NCBI GenBank assembly: GCA_035995165.1
Contig: DASYKU010000129.1
Span: forward strand, 1-40,935
Direction of reading: 5' to 3'
DNA length: 40,935 bases
Origin: Mycobacteriales bacterium
GTDB taxonomy: Bacteria > Actinomycetota > Actinomycetes > Mycobacteriales > CADCTP01
Numbering within the stretch: position 1 is the first letter of the stretch; every line of letters starts with the position of its first letter. Below the pieces are notes generated by a model. The model saw nothing but the letters and a program-made list of their open reading frames with translations. It had not been told where the DNA came from and did not search any database. The position numbers and the translations under genes were made by a program. This document shows, in pieces, positions 15,694 to 23,880 of this stretch.

Positions 15694-18153
15694 GTGCCAG
15701 CCACCCCCGCTCGACCGCAACCCGGACTGCCGCTGTCCGTTCGGGTGCTGACGGGCGCGCTGGCCGTGGTTGCGGCCGTCTTCCTGGCGGCGAGCCTGCG
15801 GGTGGGCCTGATCGGGACGCAACCGGCCTGGTGGCGGTTCATCGCCTGCGCCGGCCTGTTCGTGCTCGCCGGCGTCGCGTCCTTCTCGATGCGGGTCGGC
15901 AGCCACCGGGTGCTGTTCTGGTGGACCGAGGTCGCGGTCGTGCTCAGCCTGGTGATGCTGCCGGTCGGCTGGGTGGTGCCCGCTACCGCGTTCGGCGCCC
16001 TGGCCAAGGCCTTCCGGTTCCGGCACCAGCCGGTGAAGGCCCTTTTCAACTTCTCCTTGGACGTCGCCGCGGTCGGCCTGACCGTCCTGCTGCTGGGTCT
16101 GTTCCGGGATCGTCCGCTGAACATCGCCAGCGCCGCCGACCTGACCGCGGTCGTGATCGTCACGGTCGCGTACAGCCAGCTCACCGAGGTGTTCACGGCG
16201 CTGGTCGTCGGGCTCTCGCAGAGCCGGTCGCCGTTCGCGGTCTACCGCAGCGCGCTCGGCATCAACCTGGTCAGCCAGGCCGGCAACGTCGCGGCCGCGA
16301 TCGTCGCGGTCATGCTGGTGCGCTTCGACCCGCGGGTGCTGGTCGTGCTGCCGCCGCTGGCCTTCTGCCTCCAGCAGGCGTACGAGGCCAGGCTGCGCGG
16401 GCGCGAGGAGCGGGAGTCCTGGCAGGGCCTGCTGGACGCGACCCGGTCGCTGTCGGACCTGGACGAGCGGGTCGTGCTGGTCCGGGCCGCGGCGGAGGCC
16501 ACCCGGCTGTTCAGCGCCGACCGGGCCGAGATCGAGCTGGCCGACGGCCGGCTGGTGCGCGGCGACACGCAGGGCGTCAGCTACGACGGGCCGGCCGCGG
16601 AGGCCGGCGCCGACGAGGCCCCGGTGGCCACCGTCGAGCGGCCGATCGGCGCGCAGACGCCGCCGCTGGGGGTCCTGCGGCTGTGCTTCACCGCCCCGAT
16701 CTCGCTCAGCGACCGGGAGCAGGCGATGCTCGGCGCGGTCGCGGCCGAGCTGCACTCCGCGCTGGTCAACGCCGGGCGGCACGCGACCGCGCGGCACGAG
16801 GCCACCCACGACCCGCTCACCGACCTGCTCAACCGGGCCGGCCTGCTGGTCGAGGGCCGGACCCGGCTGGCCGCCGCGGCGGCGGCCGAGGTCGACGCGG
16901 CGGTCCTGCTCATCGACATCAGCGGCTTCCGGGAGATCATCGACACCCTCGGCCACGCCGCCGGTGACGCCGTGCTGCAGCACACCGCCCGCCGGCTCGA
17001 GGCCGCGGTGCTGCCGGGCGAGCTGGTGGCCCGGCTGGAGGGCGACGAGTTCGTCGTGCTGCTGCCGAAGCTCACCGACCCGACCCAGGCCTCGCACCGG
17101 GCCGACACGCTGCTCGGGGCGGTCGCCAGCCCGGCCACCATCGGCGGGGCCGGGCTGACGCTGACCGGGGTCGCCGGGATCGCGTACGCGCCCGGTGGCA
17201 GCGGCAACCTCGAGGAGCTGCTGCGGCAGGCCGGCGTCGCGCTGCACGCGGTGCACAGCGCGGTGGGCCGGATCGACTTCTACGCGCCCGAGCGGGACGT
17301 ACGCAGCGTGAGCCGGCTCGTGCTGGCCAGCGAGCTGCGCATCGCGCTGCAGGACATGGACCAGATCGAGCTGCTCTACCAGCCGATCATCGACCTCAAC
17401 ACCGGTGAGGCGCTCTCGGCCGAGGCGCTGGTCCGCTGGCACCACCCGGCCCGCGGGCCGCTCGCGCCGGAGGACTTCCTGCCAGTGGTCGAGCACGCCG
17501 GGCTGCTGCCGGATCTGACCCGCCGGGTGCTGGACATCGCGCTCGGCAGCGCCGCGGACTGGACCCGGCAGGGCAGCGACGCCCCGGTCGCGATCAACGT
17601 CTCGCCGCGGACGCTGCTGGACCGCGACTTCCCGGGCGAGGTCGCGGCCGCGCTGTCCCGGCACCGGGTCGCGGCCGGCCGGCTCACGCTGGAGATCACC
17701 GAGACCTCGGTGGTCAGCCACCTGGCCGTGGTCGACCGGGTCCTGGACGAGCTGCGCGACCTCGGGGTCCGGCTCTCGCTGGACGACTTCGGCACCGGCT
17801 GGAGCTCACTGTCGCACCTGGCCCGGCTGCCCGTGCACGAGGTGAAGATCGCGGCCACGTTCACCGAGCGGCTGCTCTCCTCGCCGCAGGCGGCGGCGGT
17901 GGTGCGGGGGACGCTGGAGATCGCCCGGGCGCTGGACCTGCGGGTCGTGGCCGAAGGCGTGACCGGCGCGATCCAGCGGGGCATGCTGATCTCGCTCGGC
18001 TGCCACGCCGGGCAGGGCGACCACTTCTTCCCGCCGCTGCCGGCCGACCGGATCGGCCCGGCGCTGTGGAGCTCGACGGTCCGGGCGGCGGCGTCGTCCG
18101 AGGGCGCCGACATCATCCCGCTCTCCCAGCGCCGCCTGAACCGCGAGTACTAG
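15694..18153 (+). CDS. Membrane GGDEF-EAL protein (likely c-di-GMP phosphodiesterase)
   Basis: An 819-residue protein. Residues ~12-230 hold six to eight hydrophobic helices of a MASE-like sensor, ~245-365 is a GAF-like region, ~370-535 GGDEF and ~550-805 EAL. The cyclase site is degenerate. The signature reads EGDEF (449-453), the guanine-contacting Asn of FKxIND is Ile (FREIID), and there is no RxxD inhibitory site. The EAL domain keeps AEALVRW, INVSP, the DDFGTG loop and VVAEGVT. Breakdown of c-di-GMP is therefore more likely than synthesis. GTG 15694 is chosen because AGGGAG lies six bases upstream; an open frame continues upstream into noncoding sequence. The SNGWG array precedes it; the 144-base gap shows no clear promoter. 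Confidence 0.9.
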   Translation: MPATPARPQPGLPLSVRVLTGALAVVAAVFLAASLRVGLIGTQPAWWRFIACAGLFVLAGVASFSMRVGSHRVLFWWTEVAVVLSLVMLPVGWVVPATAFGALAKAFRFRHQPVKALFNFSLDVAAVGLTVLLLGLFRDRPLNIASAADLTAVVIVTVAYSQLTEVFTALVVGLSQSRSPFAVYRSALGINLVSQAGNVAAAIVAVMLVRFDPRVLVVLPPLAFCLQQAYEARLRGREERESWQGLLDATRSLSDLDERVVLVRAAAEATRLFSADRAEIELADGRLVRGDTQGVSYDGPAAEAGADEAPVATVERPIGAQTPPLGVLRLCFTAPISLSDREQAMLGAVAAELHSALVNAGRHATARHEATHDPLTDLLNRAGLLVEGRTRLAAAAAAEVDAAVLLIDISGFREIIDTLGHAAGDAVLQHTARRLEAAVLPGELVARLEGDEFVVLLPKLTDPTQASHRADTLLGAVASPATIGGAGLTLTGVAGIAYAPGGSGNLEELLRQAGVALHAVHSAVGRIDFYAPERDVRSVSRLVLASELRIALQDMDQIELLYQPIIDLNTGEALSAEALVRWHHPARGPLAPEDFLPVVEHAGLLPDLTRRVLDIALGSAADWTRQGSDAPVAINVSPRTLLDRDFPGEVAAALSRHRVAAGRLTLEITETSVVSHLAVVDRVLDELRDLGVRLSLDDFGTGWSSLSHLARLPVHEVKIAATFTERLLSSPQAAAVVRGTLEIARALDLRVVAEGVTGAIQRGMLISLGCHAGQGDHFFPPLPADRIGPALWSSTVRAAASSEGADIIPLSQRRLNREY

Positions 18154-18165
18154 ACCCGGATCCCG

Positions 18166-19368
18166 CTAGGACAGGCGGGCGGCCTGCAGGGCGAGGTAGT
18201 GCTGCTCCGGGATGCTGGTGGCGCGCTTGGCCGCCCGGCGGTAGGCGGCGATCGCGGCGGCCCGGTCCCCCGACATCTCCAGCAGGTGGGCCCGGACGGC
18301 CTCCAGCCGGTGCCCGCGGGTCATCCGGTCGTCCTCGTCCAGCGTGCCGAGCTCGGCCAGCCCGGCCAGCGGCCCGTGCACCATCGCGACCGCGACGGCC
18401 CGGTTGAGCGTCAGGACCGGGCCGGGCGAGACCCGCCGCAGCACGTCGTACAGGGCCAGGATCTGGGGCCAGTCGGTGTCGGCCGCCGTCCCGGCCTCGT
18501 CGTGCACGGCCGCGATCGCCGCCTGCAGCTGGTACGGCCCGATCGGGCCGCGGCCCAGCGTCCGGCTGATCACCGCGACCCCCTCCGCGATCAGCCCGGC
18601 GTCCCAGCGGGAGCGGTCCTGCTCGGCCAGCGGCACCAGCAGCCCGTCGGCGTCGGTCCGGGCCGGCCGCCGGGCCTCGGTCAGCAGCATGAGCGCCAGC
18701 AGCCCGGACACCTCGCCATCGGCCGGGACCAGCGTGTGCACGAGCCGGGTCAGCCGGACGGCCTCGGCGGTGAGGTCGGCCCGGTGGGCCTGGTCGCCGG
18801 CGGTGATGGCGTACCCCTCGTTGAAGACGAGGTAGAGCGCGTGCAGCACGACCCGCAGCCGGTCCGGGACCTCGGCCGGCGGCGGCAGCGCGAACCGGGA
18901 GCCCTGGATGGACTTCTTGGCCCGGCTGATCCGCTGGGCCATGGTCGGCTCCGGCACCAGGAACGCCGCCGCGATCTCGGCCGTGGACAGCCCGCCGACC
19001 GCCCGCAGCGTCAGGGCGAGCTGGGCCGGCACCGGCAGCCGCGGGTGGCAGCAGAGGAACAGCAGGGTCAGCGTGTCGTCGGCGTCCTCGGTCGGGCCGG
19101 GCTCGACCTCCAGCGCGGCGACCGTCTCCTCCCGCCGCTGCCGGGCGCCCGCGCTGCGCCACTCGTCGACCAGCCGCCGGGACGCGACCGTCACCAGCCA
19201 GGACCGCGGGCTCTGCGGCAGGCCGTCCACCGGCCACTGGGTCGCGGCCGCGAGCAGCGCCTCCTGTACGGCGTCCTCGCAGGCGTCGAACCGGTCGTAC
19301 CTGCGGACCAGGATGCCGAGGACCTGCGGCGCCAGCTCACGCAGCAGGTCCTCGGTGCCCGGCGTCAT
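18166..19368 (-). CDS. ECF sigma factor with C-terminal helical-repeat domain (ECF42 type)
   Basis: A 400-residue sigma factor. The N-terminal ~180 residues carry sigma region 2 (RRYDRFDACEDAVQEALLAA, WLVTVASRRLVDEWR) and region 4 (LRAVGGLSTAEIAAAFLVPEPTMAQRISRAKK). The long C-terminal domain (~185-400) is helical, TPR-like and characteristic of the DUF6596/ECF42 group, which has no classical anti-sigma factor and in which the C-terminus controls activity. The gene starts one base after the stop of the DGPF protein, the standard partner of ECF42. The ATG start at 19368 follows directly, so the two are co-translated. It converges with the GGDEF-EAL gene, 12 bases apart. Confidence 0.93.
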   Translation of the reverse strand: MTPGTEDLLRELAPQVLGILVRRYDRFDACEDAVQEALLAAATQWPVDGLPQSPRSWLVTVASRRLVDEWRSAGARQRREETVAALEVEPGPTEDADDTLTLLFLCCHPRLPVPAQLALTLRAVGGLSTAEIAAAFLVPEPTMAQRISRAKKSIQGSRFALPPPAEVPDRLRVVLHALYLVFNEGYAITAGDQAHRADLTAEAVRLTRLVHTLVPADGEVSGLLALMLLTEARRPARTDADGLLVPLAEQDRSRWDAGLIAEGVAVISRTLGRGPIGPYQLQAAIAAVHDEAGTAADTDWPQILALYDVLRRVSPGPVLTLNRAVAVAMVHGPLAGLAELGTLDEDDRMTRGHRLEAVRAHLLEMSGDRAAAIAAYRRAAKRATSIPEQHYLALQAARLS

Positions 19369-19369
19369 C

Positions 19370-19729
19370 TCACGCCACGTCCGGCACGACGCCGACCGGC
19401 CGGACCTCGACCACCCTGCTGTACGCGACGATCCGCCCGGCGATCTCCAGGATCCGGGCCTCGTCGGCCACGTCCAGGACCCAGAAACCGATCAGCGACT
19501 CCTTCGCCTCGGCGTACGGCCCGTCGGTCGTGACCGCGACGCCGTCGGTGAGCCGGACGATCTTGGCCTTGTCGCCGTCCTGCAGGCCCTCGTTGAACAC
19601 CATCTCGCCGGCCTCGACGAGCTCCTTGTCCAGGTCCCGCATGAAGGCGATCATCTCGGTGATCCACTCCGGCGACTGCGTCTCCATCATCTCGCCGGCG
19701 CTGCCGAACATCATGATCATGTATTTCAC
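19370..19729 (-). CDS. DGPF/YCII-family protein, partner of the ECF42 sigma factor
   Basis: A 119-residue protein of the YCII-related DGPF family. The signature TTDGPYAEAKE lies near residue 68, within a ferredoxin-like alpha/beta fold that begins KYMIMMFGS. Function is not known biochemically; these proteins occur beside ECF41/42 sigma factors and may bind a small ligand. The start is GTG 19729, with GGGAGA seven to eight bases upstream. Its stop is separated from the sigma ATG by a single base, so it is the first gene of a two-gene operon. Confidence 0.92.
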   Translation of the reverse strand: MKYMIMMFGSAGEMMETQSPEWITEMIAFMRDLDKELVEAGEMVFNEGLQDGDKAKIVRLTDGVAVTTDGPYAEAKESLIGFWVLDVADEARILEIAGRIVAYSRVVEVRPVGVVPDVA

Positions 19730-19815
19730 GGGGTCGTCTCCCTGCTCGTTCCGGCCTGCGGTCATGAGTGGGTCGGAGCCGCACCGGCCCGCTCGACAGG
19801 AGCCGGGGAAGTTTC

Positions 19816-21414
19816 TCAGCGAACCGGCGCCGCCCGGTCGACCACCGCGCCGGGATCCGGGACGCCGAGGCCGAAGACCGGGCCGGGACCGTCGCCGAGC
19901 CGGGTGCCGCAGAAGGCGTCCGCGACCGGGGCGGGGGCGTACCGGACCAGCAGGGAGGCCTGCAGGGCCAGCGCGATCCGGGTCGCCACCAGCCGGGCGG
20001 CGGCCTCGTCCGGGCGGCCGGCCAGGTCGGCCCGCAGCTGCTTGGCCGCCGCGTCCAGCCGGGCGTCGCCGCCCGCGGCCGCGTCGACCTCGGCCAGCAC
20101 GGCCTCGACCGCGGCCGGCTCCCGGGCCAGCGCCCGCAGCACGTCCAGCGCGATGACGTTGCCGGCGCCCTCCCAGATCGAGTTCAGCGGGGACTCCCGG
20201 AACAGGCGCGGCAGGCCGGACTCCTCGACGTACCCGTTGCCGCCGAGGCACTCCAGCGCCTCAGCGGCCACCATCGGCGCCCGCTTGCAGACCCAGAACT
20301 TGGCCACCGCGGTCGCGAGCCGGCTGAAGTCGTCCTCGCCCGCGTCCACCGCCGCGGCCAGCCGCAGGCCCAGCACGGTCGCCGCCTCCGACTCCAGCGC
20401 CAGGTCGGCCAGCACGGACGCCATCAGCGGTTTGTCCCGCAGTACCCCGCCGAACGCCGACCGGTACGTCGTGTGGTGCACGGCCTGCGCCACCGCCGCC
20501 CGCATCAGGGCAGCGCTGCCGAGCACGCAGTCCAGCCGGGTCACCCGGACCATCTCCAGGATCGTGCGCAGCCCCTGCCCGGGCGCGCCCACCGCCCAGC
20601 CCACCGTGTCCTCGAACTCGACCTCCGAGGACGCGTTGGACCGGTTGCCGAGCTTGTCCTTCAGCCGCTGCAGCCGGAACACGTTCCGCTCGCCGTCCGG
20701 CAGCACCCGCGGCACCAGGAAGCAGGTCAGCCCGGCCCCCCCGACCTGGGCCAGCACCAGGAACAGGTCCGACATCGGGGCCGAGCAGAACCACTTGTGG
20801 CCGGTCAGCCGCCAGCTCCCGTCCGCACGCGGAACAGCCAGCGTCCGGTTGGCCCGCACGTCCGAGCCGCCCTGCTTCTCCGTCATCCCCATCCCGGCCA
20901 GCAGCCCGGGCTTGCCCGCCCGCAGCCCCGGCTCGTACGCCCGGGCGGTCAGGCCGGGCTCGTACGTCGCGGCCAGGACGGGCTCGTGCCGCAGCGCCGG
21001 CAGCACCGCGTACGACATGGAGACCGGGCAGCCGTGCCCGGCCTCGACCTGGGACCAGACGTAGAAGCCGGCCGCCCGGGTGGTGTGCGGGGTCGATGCG
21101 GCCTCGGCCCAGGGCGCCCCGGCCAGCCCGTGCCCGACGGCCTCGGTGAGCAGGCGGTGGTACGAGGGGTGGAAGTCGACCTCGTCGACGCGGTGGCCGT
21201 ACCGGTCGTGGGTGCGCAGGACCGGCGGGGACGCGTTGGCCTCGGTGCCCCAGCGCTGGGCCTCGGGCGTGCCGGCCAGCCGGCCCAGCTCCCGCAGGCC
21301 CGCGGTCTCCGCGCCGAGCCGGCGGACGGTCTCGGTCAGGGCCAGGTCGCCGCCGTAGACGTCGTGGTCGACCAGCGGCGGCGGCTGGTTGGTCACCTCG
21401 TGGGTGCTCGCCAT
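19816..21414 (-). CDS. AidB-like acyl-CoA dehydrogenase
   Basis: A 532-residue flavoprotein of the acyl-CoA dehydrogenase superfamily, closest in length and layout to AidB, the E. coli alkylation-response protein. Motifs: MGMTEKQGGSDVRANRT (FAD/active-site loop), GHKWFCSAPMSDLFLVLAQ, LGNRSNASSEVEF and the C-terminal ALECLGGNGYVEESGLPRLFRE. The last ~90 residues form the extra helical domain of the AidB group. Substrate is unknown; AidB proteins bind DNA and protect against alkylation. The start is ATG 21414, with no usable ribosome-binding site but TATGAC six bases upstream, so a leaderless mRNA is possible. The 13-bp tandem repeat lies just upstream of it. Confidence 0.9.
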   Translation of the reverse strand: MASTHEVTNQPPPLVDHDVYGGDLALTETVRRLGAETAGLRELGRLAGTPEAQRWGTEANASPPVLRTHDRYGHRVDEVDFHPSYHRLLTEAVGHGLAGAPWAEAASTPHTTRAAGFYVWSQVEAGHGCPVSMSYAVLPALRHEPVLAATYEPGLTARAYEPGLRAGKPGLLAGMGMTEKQGGSDVRANRTLAVPRADGSWRLTGHKWFCSAPMSDLFLVLAQVGGAGLTCFLVPRVLPDGERNVFRLQRLKDKLGNRSNASSEVEFEDTVGWAVGAPGQGLRTILEMVRVTRLDCVLGSAALMRAAVAQAVHHTTYRSAFGGVLRDKPLMASVLADLALESEAATVLGLRLAAAVDAGEDDFSRLATAVAKFWVCKRAPMVAAEALECLGGNGYVEESGLPRLFRESPLNSIWEGAGNVIALDVLRALAREPAAVEAVLAEVDAAAGGDARLDAAAKQLRADLAGRPDEAAARLVATRIALALQASLLVRYAPAPVADAFCGTRLGDGPGPVFGLGVPDPGAVVDRAAPVR

Positions 21415-21514
21415 GCTCCAGTCATACCGGAGACCCGCCCACCGAGGGCGCCCGGTCAGCGCCGGCCGCTCAGCCGCCCGCCGGTCAGCGCCCGCCGGTC
21501 AGGCCGACGGGTCC

Positions 21515-21650
21515 GGCGGTCAGGGCCGGCGGTCAGGGCCGGCGGTCACGGCCGGCGGTCACGGCCGGCGGTCACGGCCGGCGGTCACGGCCGGCGGTCA
21601 CGGCCGGCGGTCACGGCCGGCGGTCACGGCCGGCGGTCACGGCAGGGCGG
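21515..21650. repeat. 13-bp tandem repeat array (GGCGGTCACGGCC)
   Basis: Eight consecutive copies of GGCGGTCACGGCC run from 21541 to 21644; the last ends in A. Two copies with G in place of C at base 9 precede them (21515-21540). A diverged 14-base form (GGGCGGTCACGGCA) follows. Looser GGTCAG-type relatives extend left to about 21455. The unit on the - strand resembles the last codons and stop of the adjacent gene (GTGACCGCCCTGCCGTGA), so the array probably grew by slippage from that gene end. It occupies the space before the aidB-like gene. Confidence 0.9.
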
Positions 21651-22751
21651 TCACGGCAGGGCGGTGACCGTGGCGAAGGCCTCGTCGCCGGGCGGGTCGG
21701 CCGGCAGCACCCGGACGACCTGGCCCGGGTCGTCCGGTGACCACGTCCCGACCAGCCCGCGGTCGTTGGACCAGACCCCGAGCACCAGCGTCGGCCCGAA
21801 CCAGCTCACGTCGGCCGACCGCTCGGCCACCGACGCGACGCCGGGGACCGGGGTGACCGCCCGGCTGCGCAGGTCCAGCACCTCGGCGAAGCCGGGCACC
21901 ACCCGCAGCCGGCCGTCGCGGTACTGCCCGGGCACGCCCAGCGCCAGCCAGTGCCCGTCGGGCGAGAACGCCCCGGTCAGCGGGTTGCCGCTGTCCTTGG
22001 GGGTCGCGTAGTCGACCGACCGGCCGTCCACGTACCGGGTCACGGTGACCGGGCATTCGCGGACGCAGCTGACGGAGACGGTCGCGATCGAGTCCGGTCC
22101 GCTGGCGACCACGATCGCGCCGACCGCGAGCCGGCGGCGGCTCGCGCCCGTACGCGGGTCGAGCACCCGCAGCTCCGCCACCTGCCGGTCACCGACCTGG
22201 CTGACCACGAGCCCGGCGGTGGTGTCCCGCAGCGGGGTCAGCGTCCCGCCGGCGGTCCAGGACAGCCGCGCGGCTCCGGCGGCCGAGCGGAGCGTGACCT
22301 TGGTGCTGCCCGGACCGCGGGCGGCCACGTACAGGTCGGTGCCGCGGACGACCGGGACGACCTCGACCTCCGACCCGAGCGGGACCGCGCCGCCGGTCGG
22401 GGTGAGCAGCATCGTCCGCTCCCGGCTGGTCCGGGGCGTGGTCACCGTGGCGACCGTGCCGGCCGGCACCGCCTGCAGCGCGGCCCGCTCGCCCGCGTCC
22501 AGCCGCAGCCCGGGCACCGGGGCCGAGTGCCCGATCGAAGTGTCGATGATCTGCGGGAAGCGCCCGCTCACCAGCACCCGCAGGCCGTCCGGGCCGCGGG
22601 CCTGCTCGCCGTCCAGCCGGGGCAGCCCGGGCGGGGTGCTCGGCGCCGCGGCCGGCGGCGTCGGCCGCTGCACCGGGTCCCGGTGGGTGACGACGTAGCC
22701 GAAGAGCACGACGGCGGCGACCCCCAGCGCCAGGACCGACCACCGCTGCAT
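21651..22751 (-). CDS. Membrane-anchored exported protein, beta-propeller-like, paralogue of 8732-9955
   Basis: A 366-residue protein whose first ~22 residues (WSVLALGVAAVVLFGYVV) form an uncleaved signal anchor. A proline-rich linker and a large exported domain with repeated strand-turn units follow (GLRVLVSGRFPQIIDTS, FSPDGHWLALGVPG, VSWFGPTLVLGVW). A CVREC cysteine pair is at the same relative place as CGSDC in the paralogue at 8732-9955. I see no enzymatic motif. It starts four bases after the stop of the oxidase gene, so it is in the same operon. Its last codons adjoin the 13-bp repeat, and the stop itself lies in repeat-like sequence. Confidence 0.75.
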   Translation of the reverse strand: MQRWSVLALGVAAVVLFGYVVTHRDPVQRPTPPAAAPSTPPGLPRLDGEQARGPDGLRVLVSGRFPQIIDTSIGHSAPVPGLRLDAGERAALQAVPAGTVATVTTPRTSRERTMLLTPTGGAVPLGSEVEVVPVVRGTDLYVAARGPGSTKVTLRSAAGAARLSWTAGGTLTPLRDTTAGLVVSQVGDRQVAELRVLDPRTGASRRRLAVGAIVVASGPDSIATVSVSCVRECPVTVTRYVDGRSVDYATPKDSGNPLTGAFSPDGHWLALGVPGQYRDGRLRVVPGFAEVLDLRSRAVTPVPGVASVAERSADVSWFGPTLVLGVWSNDRGLVGTWSPDDPGQVVRVLPADPPGDEAFATVTALP

Positions 22752-22755
22752 GACA

Positions 22756-23880
22756 TCAGTGTGACCGGAACCGTCGCGGGTCGAACAGGGCGATCGGATG
22801 CCGAGTACGCCCGTCCCGGACCAGGTCGGCCAGGATCTCTCCCACCACCGGGACGAACTTGAACCCGTGCCCGGAGAACCCGCAGGCGACGGCGACGTTC
22901 GGGAACTCCGGGTGCCGCCCGACCACGAAATGGTGGTCCGGCGTGGTCGTGTAGAGGCAGACCGTCGCGGCGACCGACGGCCCGGTCAGGCCGGGGAAGA
23001 CCTGCGCGGCCCGCGTCCGCAGCTCCTCGATCTCCGCCGGCCGTACGGTCCGGTCGACGGTGTCCGGGTCGGTCGGCCCGCCGGCCCGGAAGAACGAGAT
23101 CTTCACCCCGCCGGCCGGGCCGTCGATGGCGGGGAAGCCGTAGACCTGGTCCTCGTCGTCGCCGCAGATGAAGACCGGGTTCCGCTCGTACGGCCCGATC
23201 GGGCCGGTCGGGGCGACCCAGTGCATGACCTGCCGCTCCACCACCATCGGCACGTCCAGTCCGGCCAGCGCGGGCGCCCAGGCGCCGGGGGTGAGCACCA
23301 GCGCGTCGGCCTCGTACCGGCCGGCGGGGGTGGTGACGACCGCGGGCGGGCCGGCCGACCAGGACAGCACCGGCTCGCCGAAGCGCAGCTCGGCCCCGGC
23401 CCGGGCGGCCAGCTCCAGCTGGGCCGCGACGGTGGCCTCGGGACGGGCGTAGCCGGCGCGTTCCTCGTACAGGCCGAGCTCGCCCGGGGCCAGCCGGAAG
23501 GCCGGGAAGCGGAGCGCGACGTCGAAGCCGTCGAGCACCTCGTGCGGCAGGTCCCACTGCTCGGCCGCGAGCCGGGAGCCGCCGAAGGTGGGACCGTCCG
23601 GGCTTCCGACGTACAGGCCACCGGTGGGGACGAACACATCGGAGCCGCTGTCCGCCATGAGCCGGAACCATTGGTCCCACGCCCTTATCAGCAGTGGTAC
23701 GTAGGCGGGATCCTCCAGGTATGACTGCCGATAGATCCGGGACCCGCCGTGGCTGGAGCCGAGCGCGTGCGCGGGGCCGAACTGCTCCAGGCCCAGGACA
23801 CGGGAGCCGCGCCGGGCCAGCTCCAGCGCGGTCGCGCTGCCCATGCCGCCGAGGCCGGCGACGATGACGTCCCAGCTCAT
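22756..23880 (-). CDS. Monomeric sarcosine / N-methyl-L-tryptophan oxidase family flavoenzyme
   Basis: A 374-residue flavoprotein of the MSOX/MTOX family, which oxidises N-methyl amino acids to the free amine, formaldehyde and hydrogen peroxide. The N-terminal FAD motif is VIVAGLGGMGSATALELARRG. The family signature FGPAHALGSSHGGSRIYR and the cysteine of VCLYTTTPDHHF, the usual site of covalent flavin attachment, are present, as is CGFSGHGFKFVPVVGEILADL near the C-terminus. The substrate, sarcosine or another N-methyl amine, cannot be decided. Its ATG overlaps the PAP2 stop by four bases, and it is followed within four bases by the anchored protein gene. Confidence 0.9.
   Translation of the reverse strand: MSWDVIVAGLGGMGSATALELARRGSRVLGLEQFGPAHALGSSHGGSRIYRQSYLEDPAYVPLLIRAWDQWFRLMADSGSDVFVPTGGLYVGSPDGPTFGGSRLAAEQWDLPHEVLDGFDVALRFPAFRLAPGELGLYEERAGYARPEATVAAQLELAARAGAELRFGEPVLSWSAGPPAVVTTPAGRYEADALVLTPGAWAPALAGLDVPMVVERQVMHWVAPTGPIGPYERNPVFICGDDEDQVYGFPAIDGPAGGVKISFFRAGGPTDPDTVDRTVRPAEIEELRTRAAQVFPGLTGPSVAATVCLYTTTPDHHFVVGRHPEFPNVAVACGFSGHGFKFVPVVGEILADLVRDGRTRHPIALFDPRRFRSH

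Noticed and set aside
21515-21650. 13-bp array as a CRISPR or plasmid iteron
   Set aside because: There are no spacers, the unit is too GC-rich and short for known iterons, no Rep gene is nearby, and it resembles the adjacent gene end.
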